A stretch of 64,000 nt of DNA from Gerris lacustris (Eukaryota; Arthropoda; Insecta; Hemiptera; Gerridae). The position numbers and the translations under genes were made by a program. Each line of letters begins with the position of its first letter. Positions within the stretch are counted from its first letter, which is position 1. The notes below the pieces were generated by a model, which did no database searches, was not told the origin of the DNA, and was given only the letters and a program-made list of their open reading frames with translations. Of this stretch, positions 21,832-34,063 are shown piece after piece. The stretch covers positions 31,398,173 to 31,462,172 of the forward strand of contig OX578279.1 of NCBI GenBank assembly GCA_951217055.1, in the 5' to 3' direction.

Positions 21832-22785
21832 ATACTCTTTTTATTATTAGTATTGATTTTTGACAGCGCGGGAAAATGGAAAAAATATGGAGGAGAGCCA
21901 ATGAGAACGCTGGATTTTAAATTCGAGAAGGTCGGGCCAACTAGGCAAATAAAAATATCTCTAGTGGAGGGGCGCGGACCTAAGGGTAACCGTTTGAAGA
22001 GACTTTATAACCTCCACCGCTAGAATATTTACATTATTTATTAAACTAATAATAGTCCAGTCAATCTGTCGTCAAAAAGGGGTGTTCGCTTGCAAAAGGT
22101 CGGGTAGTTTTGATTTTTGGATATGTTGTAGGTGTAGGTTCATTAATGAAAACCTTAAGTTTTCGACCTCGAACAACATCTCAACATTTCGACATCGAAA
22201 CAATACAAAATATGCAGTATGAACAGGAAAAATTATTACCATTATTAGCAAATTCAGCTATACATAAACAAAAAAGAACAATATTTCCATGTTATATTAT
22301 AGGGTTTATTGTTTAGTTGCTGAAAAATGATATGTAACTACAACTTTTTCACTCTGAAAAAAAATTTAATACATTAAAATGTAAACCTCGATTGAATTAA
22401 TGACTAACCAAACGTTCTTACAATTTATTTTATTATAATTCATCACCTGTTCGGTAAATTTATTCTTCATCTTAGTAGTTTTAAGCCTAAAATTTTTTTA
22501 TAACATTTTATTACCGACATTACATTTAATGATTCTATAAAAAAATAAACTCTTACATTAAATTTCAAAACATATTCGCGAATAAGATGTGAAACTCTAT
22601 GTGGAAAAATCAGATAAAAAGATTGCGATTTGTTAAAGGAGTAAAATAACCTTCTTTTGTTGACAAACAAATTATGCTGTACCACCCCTCACACAGGCCT
22701 AGTGGCTTTATTTCTTCTCTCACATAGGTTGGTCAACCTGAGTGTCAAAAATCAATACTAATTGTAAAAAGAGTATAGTGACAGG
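21832..22785. mobile_element. TIR element G, copy 2, interrupted
   Basis: The left half (21832-21970: CTTTTTATTATTAGTATTGA, TTTTTGACAGCGCGGGAAAA, GGAGAGCCAATGAG, GGGCCAACTAGGCAA) and right half (about 22683-22780: CACCCCTCACACAGGC, TCACATAGGTTGGTCAAC, ATCAATACTAATTGTAAAAA) match copy 1. They are separated by about 700 bases absent from copy 1. The inserted DNA includes TAGTCCAGTCAATCTG at about 22053, resembling the end of element A, and AAAAGGTCGGGTAGTTTTGA (about 22095), also found near 26514. The 77-codon frame at 21790 is an artefact of this repeat. Confidence 0.65.
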
Positions 22786-23872
22786 TAAGAGAAGTTATTT
22801 CCGATTAAAGCATTTAATTTTAAATGGCAAACATTTCGTTGTAGAATAGAGCAAGCTCGATTAGAAACCCTATTAATTCGCCTAAGAACAACCCGCTTTA
22901 GTTCACGCCTTACGCCTCAGTCACCGACAGCCGCCCGCGCGCCTCCGTATCAATGCTACGCTTAATCTCTGGATCTACTGAACTGATTTTCCTCTAACAA
23001 CTTTTATTTCAATCTCTAATATAAGCGGCAAACTCCTGATTGACTGAATGACAGAATCAACGTAAAATCTGCTTAACCGAGAGACTTGAAATTTCAAGAA
23101 CATATTCTGTCCATATCATAGACACCCACTAAGAAAGGATTTTTCGGAAGTTTGATTTTAAGGGGTAGAAAAGGGCGAAAAAAGGTGGCTCACATAGAAT
23201 ATTATTTATATCTATATACGCAAGGGTATAGAGGTCCTATATACACGACGGTGTTATATCTCGGCATTATCTGATATTCTCTAATTTGATTTTTTTTTTC
23301 TCCTCCCTCTCTCTTCTTTTTTCTAATAATAGATTACATGCCAAACTACAGTACCAGAGTGTGCTATTATTGATGTTACAAAAATAGAATTGTTTAAAAA
23401 AAATATTTTATTTCCACATGTTATGCTTTCAGTTTAATTTAGTGGGAATAAAGTACGTATTTTCTTCCCTGAACTCAAAAAGCAGGGAGAAAAAGTAAAA
23501 GTAGGAACAAAAAGAAATGTTGCCTACTTTATTAATTTGCAAATAAATGAATGAACAAGAAAGAATGAATGACTCAAGTAGTTACTTTGTTGAAATCAGG
23601 ATGGCACCACTTCAAAAACGCGCCTGCGAATTTACCGCAAGGTAGTGTGAAAAAAAATACTGTTAGATCAATTAAAAGTGCAGTACAAAAATCGCGGGGG
23701 AAGTCACGAACGGTAACATTCTAGTCATATTTTATACATATACTCGGTACATGACGTCTTCAGCTAAATATATTTAGTATGATATAATATATATTATATT
23801 ATATATAATCAATTGATACTTAAACATTTAAACAACCCCATTACTATAAGCGATTACACTATGTGTGAAGAT

Positions 23873-23927
23873 AAAAGCGTGGACGCTATCAACCGTTTTT
23901 CATTTGTTGATAGCGCCTCACGCTTAT
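23873..23927. other. Hairpin of about 55 nt
   Basis: AAGCGTGGACGCTATCAAC pairs with GTTGATAGCGCCTCACGCTT across a loop of about 12 bases (CGTTTTTCATTT), with one small internal mismatch. Weaker pairing may continue outward (AGCGAT near 23850 with ATCGCT near 23940). Size and shape would suit a pre-miRNA or the centre of a small MITE. Sequence alone cannot decide. No second copy was seen in the window. Confidence 0.55.
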
Positions 23928-25498
23928 ATTATATACTGAGATCGCTCATAGAAATTTGGCTGTTTTTTAAAAAAAAGAAATATTTTCTCCTATTTAGAGC
24001 ATGGTTTATTAAAGCATGTTTTTTTTAATATCATATTATTTAAAATAATAAAGGTCTTTAATTCTTGGACAAACCTCGTATAATACGTACCTACACGAGA
24101 AAGCAAATAAATGAATAATACTCGTTATTTAAGTAAGCATTAATATAATTTGTTAATTCGCACAAGGGTGTATTTTGGAATGCTGAAATAGCCTCTAAGT
24201 TATTATTGTGAGATCCAGGTCGTTAGTTATACACAACTGTTCATTCCAAATAATAATGTAATATTAACTGGTTAGCGTCGCCTCCGCACTCTCCTCCTCG
24301 CCAAACCAAGGGCCAGGCCAAGCCGTCTCTTTTTACCATTTTCATTGTTTTATTTATAAGAGGCAACGGTTACATTTGCGGTTCCGCCGCTCATGTACTA
24401 TTTGCTTTGTTACTACCCCTTTGGGAAACGAGCAAATAACACAGACGAAACAATTCTCATTCTCCCGAGTAACTGGAACCTCCTTACATTTAGAACATGT
24501 ATTATATATCTGGCTTTCTTCCTCTCTATTTACTTTTAACCCCCCTTTTTTGTACTGTTCAAATAATCCAGGCAAAAATGTATTTCATGAAGACTATATA
24601 AGAATGTAATTACATTAAATACTTGGGAACTCATGAATACTTGAACAGGGCTAATGTAATTAATGCTAAACAAGAATAATTCATTACAAATATACTTTTC
24701 ATTATATTTTTTTTAATTCAGGCTGCCATTTATTTCTTTATTAAGTAATTAAAAGAGGAACATAAAAAATATATACCTATTTAGTAAACGCTGTCATCAT
24801 TTATCTAACCACCCTAGGGATGAACACAATTACAAACGCGACGCAGTCTCGTCCGGAAGATTCAGAGTTACTTATTTTCCTACATTAGTATTAGTAATAA
24901 CTGTGCAAAATTATCCAACTGTGGTTTTGAATTGCAGCTGAACTATTCATCAGAATTACTTCGAATTGAGTAAACATATTTTTAATATCCCTTTTGTTCG
25001 GATGTTTAATAAACAATGAAAAGATGAGTTACCGAAATAGGACAATGCAAGATCGATTTAAAATCTTGTAGATAACGAATGCACAAAATATGAAATGTTT
25101 AGTAAAAATAAATCGAGTTACGGATCACTCATTTAATAAATATATATTTCATACCTAAGATACTAGGTTTATCAACAAATATTTAAACTAAATTAATAAA
25201 ATTAAGGGCTGGGTAAAAACAATAATATAGAAATAATTGAATCTCTGATAATTCTGTCGGAGTCCGTTAAGTTTTTAGGTGGCCCCACCAATAAGTGTTT
25301 TATTTTATTTTTATTTTTTTAAATCACTGAAAATTTAATTACATTTGTACATCTGAGATAAAAAGGCATCTTTGAATGGCATGATAGTAAAAACATTAGA
25401 TTTTATATCTATTTATAATTTCGTGCCGAGTGGCAGTTTTGGCCAATAATTAATGGAAGCTTGAGGAAAGTTTCATTAAAAGACAAGCTTACTTAATT

Positions 25499-25552
25499 AC
25501 ATACACACACACACACACACACACACGCATACATACATACATACATACATGT
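25499..25552. repeat. Microsatellite (CA)n then (CATA)n
   Basis: About 13 CA units followed by five or so CATA units in otherwise unremarkable A+T-rich DNA. Confidence 0.95.
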
Positions 25553-27138
25553 CCTTATTTTATTATTAAATAACCTCTGTTTATGCAAGGTCGTAATTTT
25601 AAATTTATCTTGTTAGAATCTAGTCACGTCTTAATTAAATGACAATAATCCAAATCCAATTTAATCGATGAAGTACATAAAAGCAAAGATATATCATCAC
25701 GAACTGTAATTATTTAGTCAGGTGCACAAACTGTATAAAGGGCTTTAATTGTAAGATTTAATAGGTGCTAAACATGAATTCTGGCGTGAGAAATTTAAAT
25801 AACAAAGAATTTGATAGCAGCATTAAAACTGACATATTGCTCAATTTTAACAATAGATAATAAAACATTTTTTTTTTTTTCAAACAAGGTTTTAATTATG
25901 CCTCTTTAACTCAGTAAAGTTTACCAAAAAGAATTATTTTCTAAAACTCAATTATGTGTTCACTTTCACTTAGGCTTAATATAGGTAAATATTATAGAAA
26001 ATATTGAATGAACAAAATTTTTTTTCTTTTATAAATGTATAATTAAACTTCGAGATGAAATTGAGAACTCAATTTTAGCCCTAAATTAAGAATGATTGAA
26101 AATCCAGTTAACAAGGTTGATTCTCAAAAAGGCAGATTTTTTTTTTTTTAATCAATAAAACCTATTATACCTCGATAAGAATTATTTAATCGACCTGAAA
26201 ATTATCTCGAACGAATCAGCCCGATAAAATACCCTCACTTAAATAATTGTATTCACATTTTTTTTAATTTCCCCTCTCCCCACCCTTAAATTGTTCCATC
26301 CCCTAAATGTAGGGACTCTTCAGTTCCAAAAGATGTCATAAACCAAGTTGGATGAATTTTGTTTTTTTCAGACACTTTTTAAGAGTAATTTTCTAGTTAA
26401 AAAAAATAGCTTTCCAGTCAAAAGAGCGGTTATCTATAATTTTTGGATTTGATGTAGTGACCAATGCCACTAGTAAAAAAAAAGTACAGTCAAATTATAC
26501 ATGGTGCCTTGTAAAAGGTCGGGTATTTATAATTTTTAAATATGTTGTAGGCCACTAGTAAAACACCAAGTTTGCAGAAACGAAAGCCCTGTGCAAGCAG
26601 AGTTATACTAAAAAAAAGATCTTAATAATATACAAAGTTTCTATCTTTTGGTAATAATCTGTGATTCTATCTCTTTTAATTCAAAAATTATTGTAACCGT
26701 ACAGAGTGACAGACAGATACAGGAACGAAACTATAGGGGGGTTTTTTTTTTTGTTTTACCAACTATTTTTTAATTAAAAATAGCTTTATAAAAATAATGT
26801 TGTTTAATATAGCTGATCCTATCCTTACACTTTTTACTTTATAATTTATAATCTTTTTTATTTATAATTTCTTCGTTATTTTACTTTTTAAAACGTTTAG
26901 ATACGATTATATAGATTTGGTGAACTTTAACACTTCAAGGGTTTTGCTGTTGGAAAAAAATTTGGTCTCAAAGAATAGATAAATATAGAAACTTTACTTG
27001 TCCTAAAATTCCAATTTGAAATGTTCAAATACCATTTGCGCGAGAGTTGCACGGAAACGCTTGGACTTTGGATTAACGCACGGATACCAAATTTGAACAT
27101 CGTTTAAATTTTACTTAAGTCATCGACATGCATAACTA

Positions 27139-28742
27139 TACAGTGTGACTGGCGTTATATGTGAAAAAATGAAGTAGGTTGTTCTACACCTTAGGGGCTA
27201 CAAAAAACACTATATAAACCAGAGGTCAAATCTTGACCGTTTTCTCACCAGGTCAAATTTTATGAATTTTTTAAAATCGCATGCCTTTGCTCATAAAAAC
27301 AGTAATTGCTCCCAAAGTATAAAAGGTAGAACAAAGTTTTTGGTTTTGTTGTAAAGCTGACAAAATTTCCTACAAGTAAAGTGCAATTTTAATTTTCTTG
27401 CCCTCAAATTACATGACAAAAAATTATTACAAATTTTATTTTTAAGAAAAAATATAAAAATTCAATTTTTTTTGTGGTTCTATAACTTGGAATTGAACCG
27501 AGCTTAAACTGTTCGGACTTCAAGAAAAACTTCCTTATTTACTAAAGTTTCGATTAATATTAATATTATTACCCATTCATAAGTTGCAATTTTTAGTAAA
27601 TTTAGCTTAAAGTTAAAAAAATCAAACCAGTCATGCACCATGACTTAATGAGCGAATTTTCAAAGAAATCTGCGTTTTATTGGCTTATGACAATGTAGGA
27701 AAATTTTGGTTTAGAATTTGCTCGGGTGAAAAAAAAAAATTGGTACACAGGGGTACGGGGTACAAAAGTCAAAATAGTATTTACCCTTCAAGATGAATGT
27801 CATTGGAAAGCTCTTTAAGAGTACAGTAATTGTTGTTATTTACAATTTTATCATATTTTCACATAAAAGGGGGGTAAAATGGAAAAAACACGTTTTTTGA
27901 CCCTATATGGTCAAAATTTGACCCCTAAATGGACTCCAAAAATTCTGGCCAACGAACTCATCCTTTCTTTTGATATTATTGACATTTTAAAATTTGTTTG
28001 AAATTTTTAAGTACATCCTAAGGGGAGATATCGTCTGGAGTGACACATATATACATGTATACATACATATATACATACATACATAAAAAAAAGTGTTAAA
28101 TTTTAGGAATCGATTCAGAATGGTCTAAAACGGATTTCCATGGAAAAATTTTTCAAAAATTCTCATTACAAAAATTTTGAAGCCATTGCAATAGCGTAAT
28201 TTTCTTTGAAAATTCGCTAAAAGAACCATGTTTATTATTGCTATTGCCGACTTACAGGTGAGTAAATAATTTCAAAAGTAAGATTGGTTTAGTATACTCA
28301 CTTATATGTCAACAAAAACAACAATAAACATGTTTCATTTTTACTTTAAACGAAGTTTACAAAAATTTCCACCTTATGAATGTGTAATAATATCAATATT
28401 AATCGAAACGTTACTAAATTAGGAAGTTTTTCCTGAAGTCCGAACAGTTTAAGCTCAATACCAGTTCAATACCAAGTTATGGAACCACAAAGAAAAAAGA
28501 TTTTATAATTTTTTTCTTAAAAATAAAATTTGTAATAATTTTTTGTCATGTAATTTGAAGGCAAGAAAATTAAAATTGCACTTGTAGGAAATTTTGTCAG
28601 CTTTACAACAAAATCATAAAATTTGACCTGGTGAGAAAACGGTCAAGATTTGACCCCTGGTTTATATAGTGATTTTTGTAGCCCCTGAGGTGTAGAACAA
28701 CCTACTTCATTTTTTCACATGTAACGCCAGTCACCCTGTATA
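27139..28742. mobile_element. Mariner-type TIR element D with nested C
   Basis: The left end reads TACAGTGTGACTGGCGTTA. The right end, inverted, reads TACAGGGTGACTGGCGTTAC. TA occurs at both edges, as expected for IS630/Tc1/mariner insertion. The inverted arms are about 450 bp each (27139-27595 and about 28370-28742). They share AATGAAGTAGGTTGTTCTAC, GTTTTCTCACCAGGTCAAAT and AAACTGTTCGGACTTCAAG. No transposase frame occurs, so it is non-autonomous. The centre holds element C (27628-28218) plus about 150 bases of unique sequence. Confidence 0.8.
27628..28218 (+). mobile_element. Element C, copy 2 (nested in D)
   Basis: Begins with CCAGTCATGCACCATGACTT, then TIR AGCGAATTTTCAAAGAAA (27651-27668), and ends with TTTCTTTGAAAATTCGCT (about 28201-28218). 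In between come the GGTACACAGGGGTACGGGGT block, the shared module (about 27790-27890), ATATCGTCTGGAGTGACACA, a short TATATACATACATA array and GAATCGATTCAGAATGGTC. It is about 130 bp shorter than copy 1, almost all of the difference being the microsatellite. Confidence 0.8.
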
Positions 28743-31615
28743 TCATACAATGCATTTATCTACTCTGTAGTTCGATAATTGTAGCTCATACAAATTTCAA
28801 TGCTCAGGCTAAGTTCGTTAGGGAGGGTTATCCATAAAAGAGTTCAAATTTGGAATTTTAGAAAGGGAAAAGATTCTATATCTATTTATTTTTTTAAGAC
28901 AAAAATTCTTCATTTTTTTTAGTAAAAGCTATCATTCATCATTCAGCATCATTCAAAAGGTGGTTAATTATACATCATATTTCCGATGTTTTGATATCTT
29001 GGAAACTAGATTTCCTGTTGAAACGACTTTTATGGTTGAATTGGCATATAAATGGACTACAACAAATAAACTTTTTTGGTGGGCCATGCCCTCAAATTTA
29101 GAGTAAAATTCGTTGCTCAATTACGCCTCATGATATATTTTTTCTGAACAAGTACACCAAATTTGATCGAAATTTTAGGCTTCAGCAGTTTAGGCTTTAC
29201 GCGTCTGCACAAATTACAGACGATAATACTATTGGCGACCAACAGACATTTTTTAAAATCCACTTTTTTGGACTCGGGGCACCTAACGTGTAAATCTATC
29301 AAAATCTTAATATCTAATTTTTGGGCGTTCACAATAATTTTCTCTCTATACCATTTGTATTTATGAGAAAGTACATAATAATATAAATAAATCACATATG
29401 AATAATGTTAACTTGAACTGTCTGAGAGGATGTGGCACGCTCATTCCCGTTTGAATCGACGAGTGATGTTTTGCATTATTATACTGTACAAAGTCTTTTT
29501 CAGACCCGAGGTTGAAAAATGGAAGACAGGTATGAAATATTCATAGAGCCCTACAAGAAAGGGAGGGCCTTTCTGAGCACCTAATCATCATGACAATACG
29601 CCAATCAGGTGCAGACCACCATCTCTGTGCGACAGACAAAAACCAAAACCTAAACTTCAAAAGAAATATTCATGAAAAAATGAACCTCTATTATTGAATA
29701 ATGGAAAATGGTTAATGGTTTTTAAATCTGCAATCGAAGAAATTGGAGTTACCTCAAAAAGAAGTAATGCTTTCGTCAGAAACATTACTAGTGGTATAAA
29801 TGATGTGACGCCATTATTAGGTATAGATAAGAATTTAGTATATTTATCCTACCAACTAAATTATTTAATATAGAGGTAGAGTATGTTTTTTTGTATTCAT
29901 TTTTTTTTTTTTTTTGTCCTAAACGGAAATTTTGCTTATATTTTCAAGAAATATTTGTTTACTGGATAAATTTGTACTTGACCTTAACAATCATGCGAAC
30001 GTCTTTAAGGACCTTCTATAATAAAAATCAAATTGATAATGGCGGATTATGTAAATTTAAATCTATTTTAAGATACTACTTTTTTATTTATTGCAATATT
30101 ATATTGTATAAAGTGATTTATTGATGTCGTAAGCCTTGGTTTAACATATAGCTTTATAGACAGTGGCCATTAGCATTACAACAGGAGGTAAGAAGAATAA
30201 AAGATAATGTTTATGACGTGTGTCCGACACGAGTTTATCATTTCGCCAGTACGATTTAGAGCCTTCTCTTTTAAAGGACAATAAACTTAGTCTTGAATAC
30301 AAGTTTCTAAAGAGTGTCTCATCGCCTGCATTAATTTTCCGACGGAGCAGGTGAGACACGCAGTATTCCGGCACCGTGACTGAACCGGACGACGTCACGA
30401 CATTTAAAAACCCCGTCTAAGTCAGATTTGCAACATTTTTTTATTTTTTTTACGACGGCTTTGTAGTTCAGGCGCAGGCGCACGGTCCGTGACGAAATGC
30501 GACTACCCTTCGGGGTTTTAAAAGCCATCGGGTGCGACGTCCTCTTTTATCCATGCTTATCTCAATACTTTATGCAGCTTTATGACTGGTTTGTCTTTAT
30601 ATTTTTATTTTTTCTTTGTAACTTGTTTTACTTTGAAAATACCGACTCCCGATTAGCTTCTAAAACCAGTTCCCACGTTTCGGTTCGGAACTTCCATAAA
30701 TAGTAATCGATATATTCAGATAATTTGATAAAAGATTAAATCCTTAAACATAAGAACATTAAAAGACGTTTAGGTAAAAACAACAAATGTTTAGTACTTA
30801 AGGCTGCACGGGAACGGGGGGTTGACACATGCGCCATAAGCTCACGCCTCTAATATTCGACCTAGGTATTTGAAAATTTGTATGCGTACAGTTCAAGAAA
30901 TGTCAGAAGGTAGTTGGTTTTTGTTTTTTTCTTATCGATTTTATTTTATTGATAAAAAATAAAATGTGAGGGAAAAAAATTTAAAATTAAAATTTCCAAA
31001 TTTTAAACACAGGCGGACATTATATTTATACGTTTGGCCATTGTGTGAATTTTGGTAAAAAAAAATATCAAGTTGGTGAGCCGTAATTTAAGGGAGCTTT
31101 TTAGATTTATTATCCGGAAGCTGCTGATCCTGGCGGATTCCAAAAGATATACAATTAACTGACAACTAATTAAATTCTGATTTGTTGATTTTCTAATTTA
31201 AGCTACACCTACATATTATGTTTTTCACCCTTTTATTTTGGCAAATGAAATAAAACAATTTGATATAATGAAAAAAATAGAATATTTTTAAATATATGTA
31301 TGTTGTTAATGATTTAAAGAAAGTAATAAAACTCAAACATTCTATAATAAAAATATAAAAAAAAAAAAAAAATGAGAGAAAAGATTGAATATTTGTTAAT
31401 TAAAAAAAATTAAAGAAACTTTAATTCTAATAAAAAATTAGAAAACTAAATTTTCGGTCAATGCCCACAATGCTAATAAGATAGCTTAATTTTTAGGATT
31501 GGGCATTGACAGAAAATTATCCAAAAAGGAATTGAGAAAGACTTAAGGAGGGGAATATAGCAAAAAAAGTAGGGCTATTAATTTCTAAAATTAACGAGCT
31601 AAAATTGCAAAGCTA
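28743..31615. other. Stretch with no recognised gene
   Basis: No supported gene. 29117-29395 is open in two directions in A+T-rich DNA. 30230-30540 is less A+T-rich and has overlapping minus-strand frames (30141-30398 and 30331-30528, the second with an ATG start and basic residues). It also has a GGCGCAGGCGCACGG motif at about 30470-30484 resembling an NRF1-type site. This could be an exon or promoter edge, but nothing is recognisable. T-runs occur at about 29909-29921. Confidence 0.35.
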
Positions 31616-31616
31616 A

Positions 31617-32210
31617 TAAAAAATAGACTGCCAATTGGTGTGGCACATAGCTTCCTCGGATCCTATTTAAGTACTTTATTGATTTTATACTTTTACAAAC
31701 CATTATTTTCTTTAACAAAAAAAAAAATTATAACTTTTTTAAATTTTACCCCCTCAAAACTAGAAATAACACAAAATAGAACGTAACAAAAATGAATGTA
31801 CTATTTAAGAGCTTTTCAACGATTTACATCATATTATAAAAGATTAACTTTGACATTTGTACCCCTGTACTTTGAGGTTCCAAAATTATATTTTTAAAAA
31901 ACAAACAATACAAAAGAGCATTAATTAAACTAATAAATAAATATAAATAAAAAACATAATAACCAAAAATTATTTAAACCCTTTAACCTACAACAAAATT
32001 AAAAATTGGAACAAAAGTACGTGTACAAATTTTTTTTACAAATAAACCAATAAAATAGCTTTAATGTACATATCAAGGCCTTTTAAATGATATACGACAC
32101 AATATTCAAACCAAAAAAAGTGGTCACGTTACTCAGCACACGGAAAAAAGTTTACTGTTCTCAGCAAATAGGATGAACTAATGAAATAAAATATTATCAA
32201 TTTAAAGAGC
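31617..32210 (+). mobile_element. Family E-like repeat, direct copy 1
   Basis: Starts with AAATAGACTGCCAATTGGTG plus TGGCACATAGCTTCCTC (E end). It continues with TTTTACCCCCTCAAAACTAG and the shared module in reverse (TTTAAGAGCTTTTCAACGAT; TTTGACATTTGTACCCCTGT). It then runs through CAAAAGTACGTGTACAA, AGCTTTAATGTACATATCAA and GTTCTCAGCAAATAGGATG to about 32210. The whole stretch is repeated in the same direction at 33462-34005. Confidence 0.75.
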
Positions 32211-33160
32211 AATAGTGTGAGATTCAAGCGCCTCAATCAGAAATAAAATCGGTCAACTATTATAGAAACTATGGCCATTCAAAGACAAAAATGGAAAAAA
32301 ATAAAGCAAAAAAAATACCAAAATTATCACCATCTAAGGCACAACCGATGAACCGATGATGATACGACAAAAAGTCATAAGACCAAAGTTGTAGATCTTA
32401 TAAATTCAGTTACCGCTGGTGCTATCCGTTTTCCAATACGACTTATCGTTTAAACGCAATAAACCCCCAAAACAGCTTAAAAATCAGGTCGGCCTTTTTC
32501 ATTTCTTTAAGGGGGGAAGGAGAGGGAAAAGGGTACTTTTTATAATTATTTCGGCTCACAATATGGACGTTGCGCGTCGAATGGCGCAAACCGCAAGTGT
32601 CTAGCTCTTCTGGAAGTGGGTAAACATTAATGTCAGTCAGTGAGTAGGTTAGCCATGCGCCATGCGGCATTATAGCATATTGACATATTAATTTAATACA
32701 ATTTAAAGTGCGCAGATGGTTGAAAATAGGCAGGTGCTATCTGCGGGCTATTTTCGACAACCCATCCAAATTTCATAAAAATCAGATGAATACTTTTAAA
32801 GATATAGCTGTAAATAAATGTATGTTTGTGAGCATGTGGAAGATAAACAAATAAGCGCAGAAGGTTGAAATTTATATGGGACCAACAATGGGCTAAGTAT
32901 TACCTAGAAACTAAATTTCATTAAAATCGGACAAGTAGTTTTTAAGATATGGTGGTTCGCAAAAATTGAGCGACAGACCGACAGACAGACACGGCACCAA
33001 AAATGTTCCCTGATGTCTGAAACGGATTTCTGTCTTGAAATTTTTGAAATCGGAGATATAAAATATTTTCGTTCTTCAGAACGATCACATAGCGTCCGTT
33101 ACCTTCGGTAAGCTCGGAAGCAATAACGAGACTATGTGGAAAAGAAGGATGTTTTAAACC
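32211..33160. repeat. Spacer with E-associated blocks
   Basis: 32740-32840 has the block GGCTATTTTCGACAACCCAT, CCAAATTTCATAAAAATCAG, GTATGTTTGTGAGCATGTGG. 32985-33120 has the E internal block inverted (CCAAAAATGTTCCCTGATGT; CCGTTACCTTCGGTAAGCTC). 32440-32670 is a less A+T-rich patch with overlapping frames on both strands that I do not recognise. Confidence 0.5.
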
Positions 33161-33161
33161 A

Positions 33162-33245
33162 GGGATCTCCAATCTTTTTGGTTGCAGGGCCGCATCTCAA
33201 TAAGATAGTCTGTAGCGGGCCGCATAAAGCAACACTCAACCAACT
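33162..33245 (+). mobile_element. hAT-like terminal fragment
   Basis: CCAGGGATCTCCAATCTTTT, then GGTTGCAGGGCCGCATCTCA and a second GCGGGCCGCATAAAG, follow the pattern common at ends of hAT elements in animals (CAGGGGTCTCCAA... GGGCCGCA subterminal repeats). No opposite end was found before 33462, so it is likely a truncated insertion within the E-like cluster. Confidence 0.5.
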
Positions 33246-33461
33246 TTACAATGTTTGGCAATATCTGGATAAGCACCATAAAAACTTAAATTCTTTTGCA
33301 GGTCTTTTTGGAGGTTTAACTTAGCATTTGCTTATGGAGAACGTATAACTTTGCATTGCTTAGGAGCATTTATGAACTTCCTTCGTGGCGCGGTGGGGCA
33401 AATGAAAACGTTTCACGGGCTTTTTTGCAGTAAAAATAGACCAAAAACAGCCGAACCTCGA

Positions 33462-34005
33462 AAATAGACTGCCAATTAGTGTGGTACATAGCTTTCTCGC
33501 ATCCATTATTGTCGAAAAAAAAAATTGATAATTTTTTTTTAAATTTTACCCCCTCAAAACTAGAAATAACACAAAATAGAACGTAACAAAATTTAATCTA
33601 CTATTCAAGAGCTTTTCAACGATATACATCATATTATAAAAGATTAACTTTTACATTTGTACCCCTGTACTTTGAGGTACCAAAATTATATTTTTAAAAA
33701 ACAAACAATACAAAAGGGCACTAATTAAACTAATAAATAAGTAACCTAATAACAAAAAAATATTAAACCCCTTTTACCTACAACAAAATTAAAAATCAGT
33801 ACAAAAGTACGTGTACAATTTTTTTTAAAAATATAAATAAAATAGCTTTAATGTACATATCAAGGCCTTTCAAATGATATACGACACAATATTAAAAACC
33901 AAAAAAAGTGGTCACGTGACACGGCACAAGGGAAAAAGGTTACTCTCATGTTCTCAGCAAATAGGATGAACTAATGAAGTAACATATAATCAATTTAAAG
34001 AGACA
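33462..34005 (+). mobile_element. Family E-like repeat, direct copy 2
   Basis: Same order as 31617-32210, with substitutions and small indels, including the E end (CTGCCAATTAGTGTGGTACA), the reversed shared module at about 33540-33690 and the GTTCTCAGCAAATAGGATG tail. Copies 1 and 2 lie 1.85 kb apart in the same orientation. This may reflect a duplication or two insertions. Confidence 0.75.
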
Positions 34006-34063
34006 TATGCTTATAAACAAATACACTTACTCGGTAAACTGATTTTTGAAACACCCTGTATAC

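Larger units (their letters stand above)
22786..27130. other. Long stretch with no recognised gene
   Basis: Mostly A+T-rich. 22850-23000 is a less A+T-rich patch. A minus-strand open frame at 24354-24575 (TTG start, no ATG) is rich in cysteine pairs: C27/C30, C42/C45/C48 and C68/C71 of 73 residues. That spacing could suit zinc binding, but no family is recognised. Short repeats near 26435-26590 (TCGGGTATTTATAATTTTTA; ATGTTGTAGGCCACTAGTAA) match each other and 22095-22150. The remainder shows nothing I can name. Confidence 0.35.

Noticed and set aside
32419..32670. Overlapping 61- and 75-codon frames
   Set aside because: They contradict each other on opposite strands in a repeat-rich interval and have no motif.
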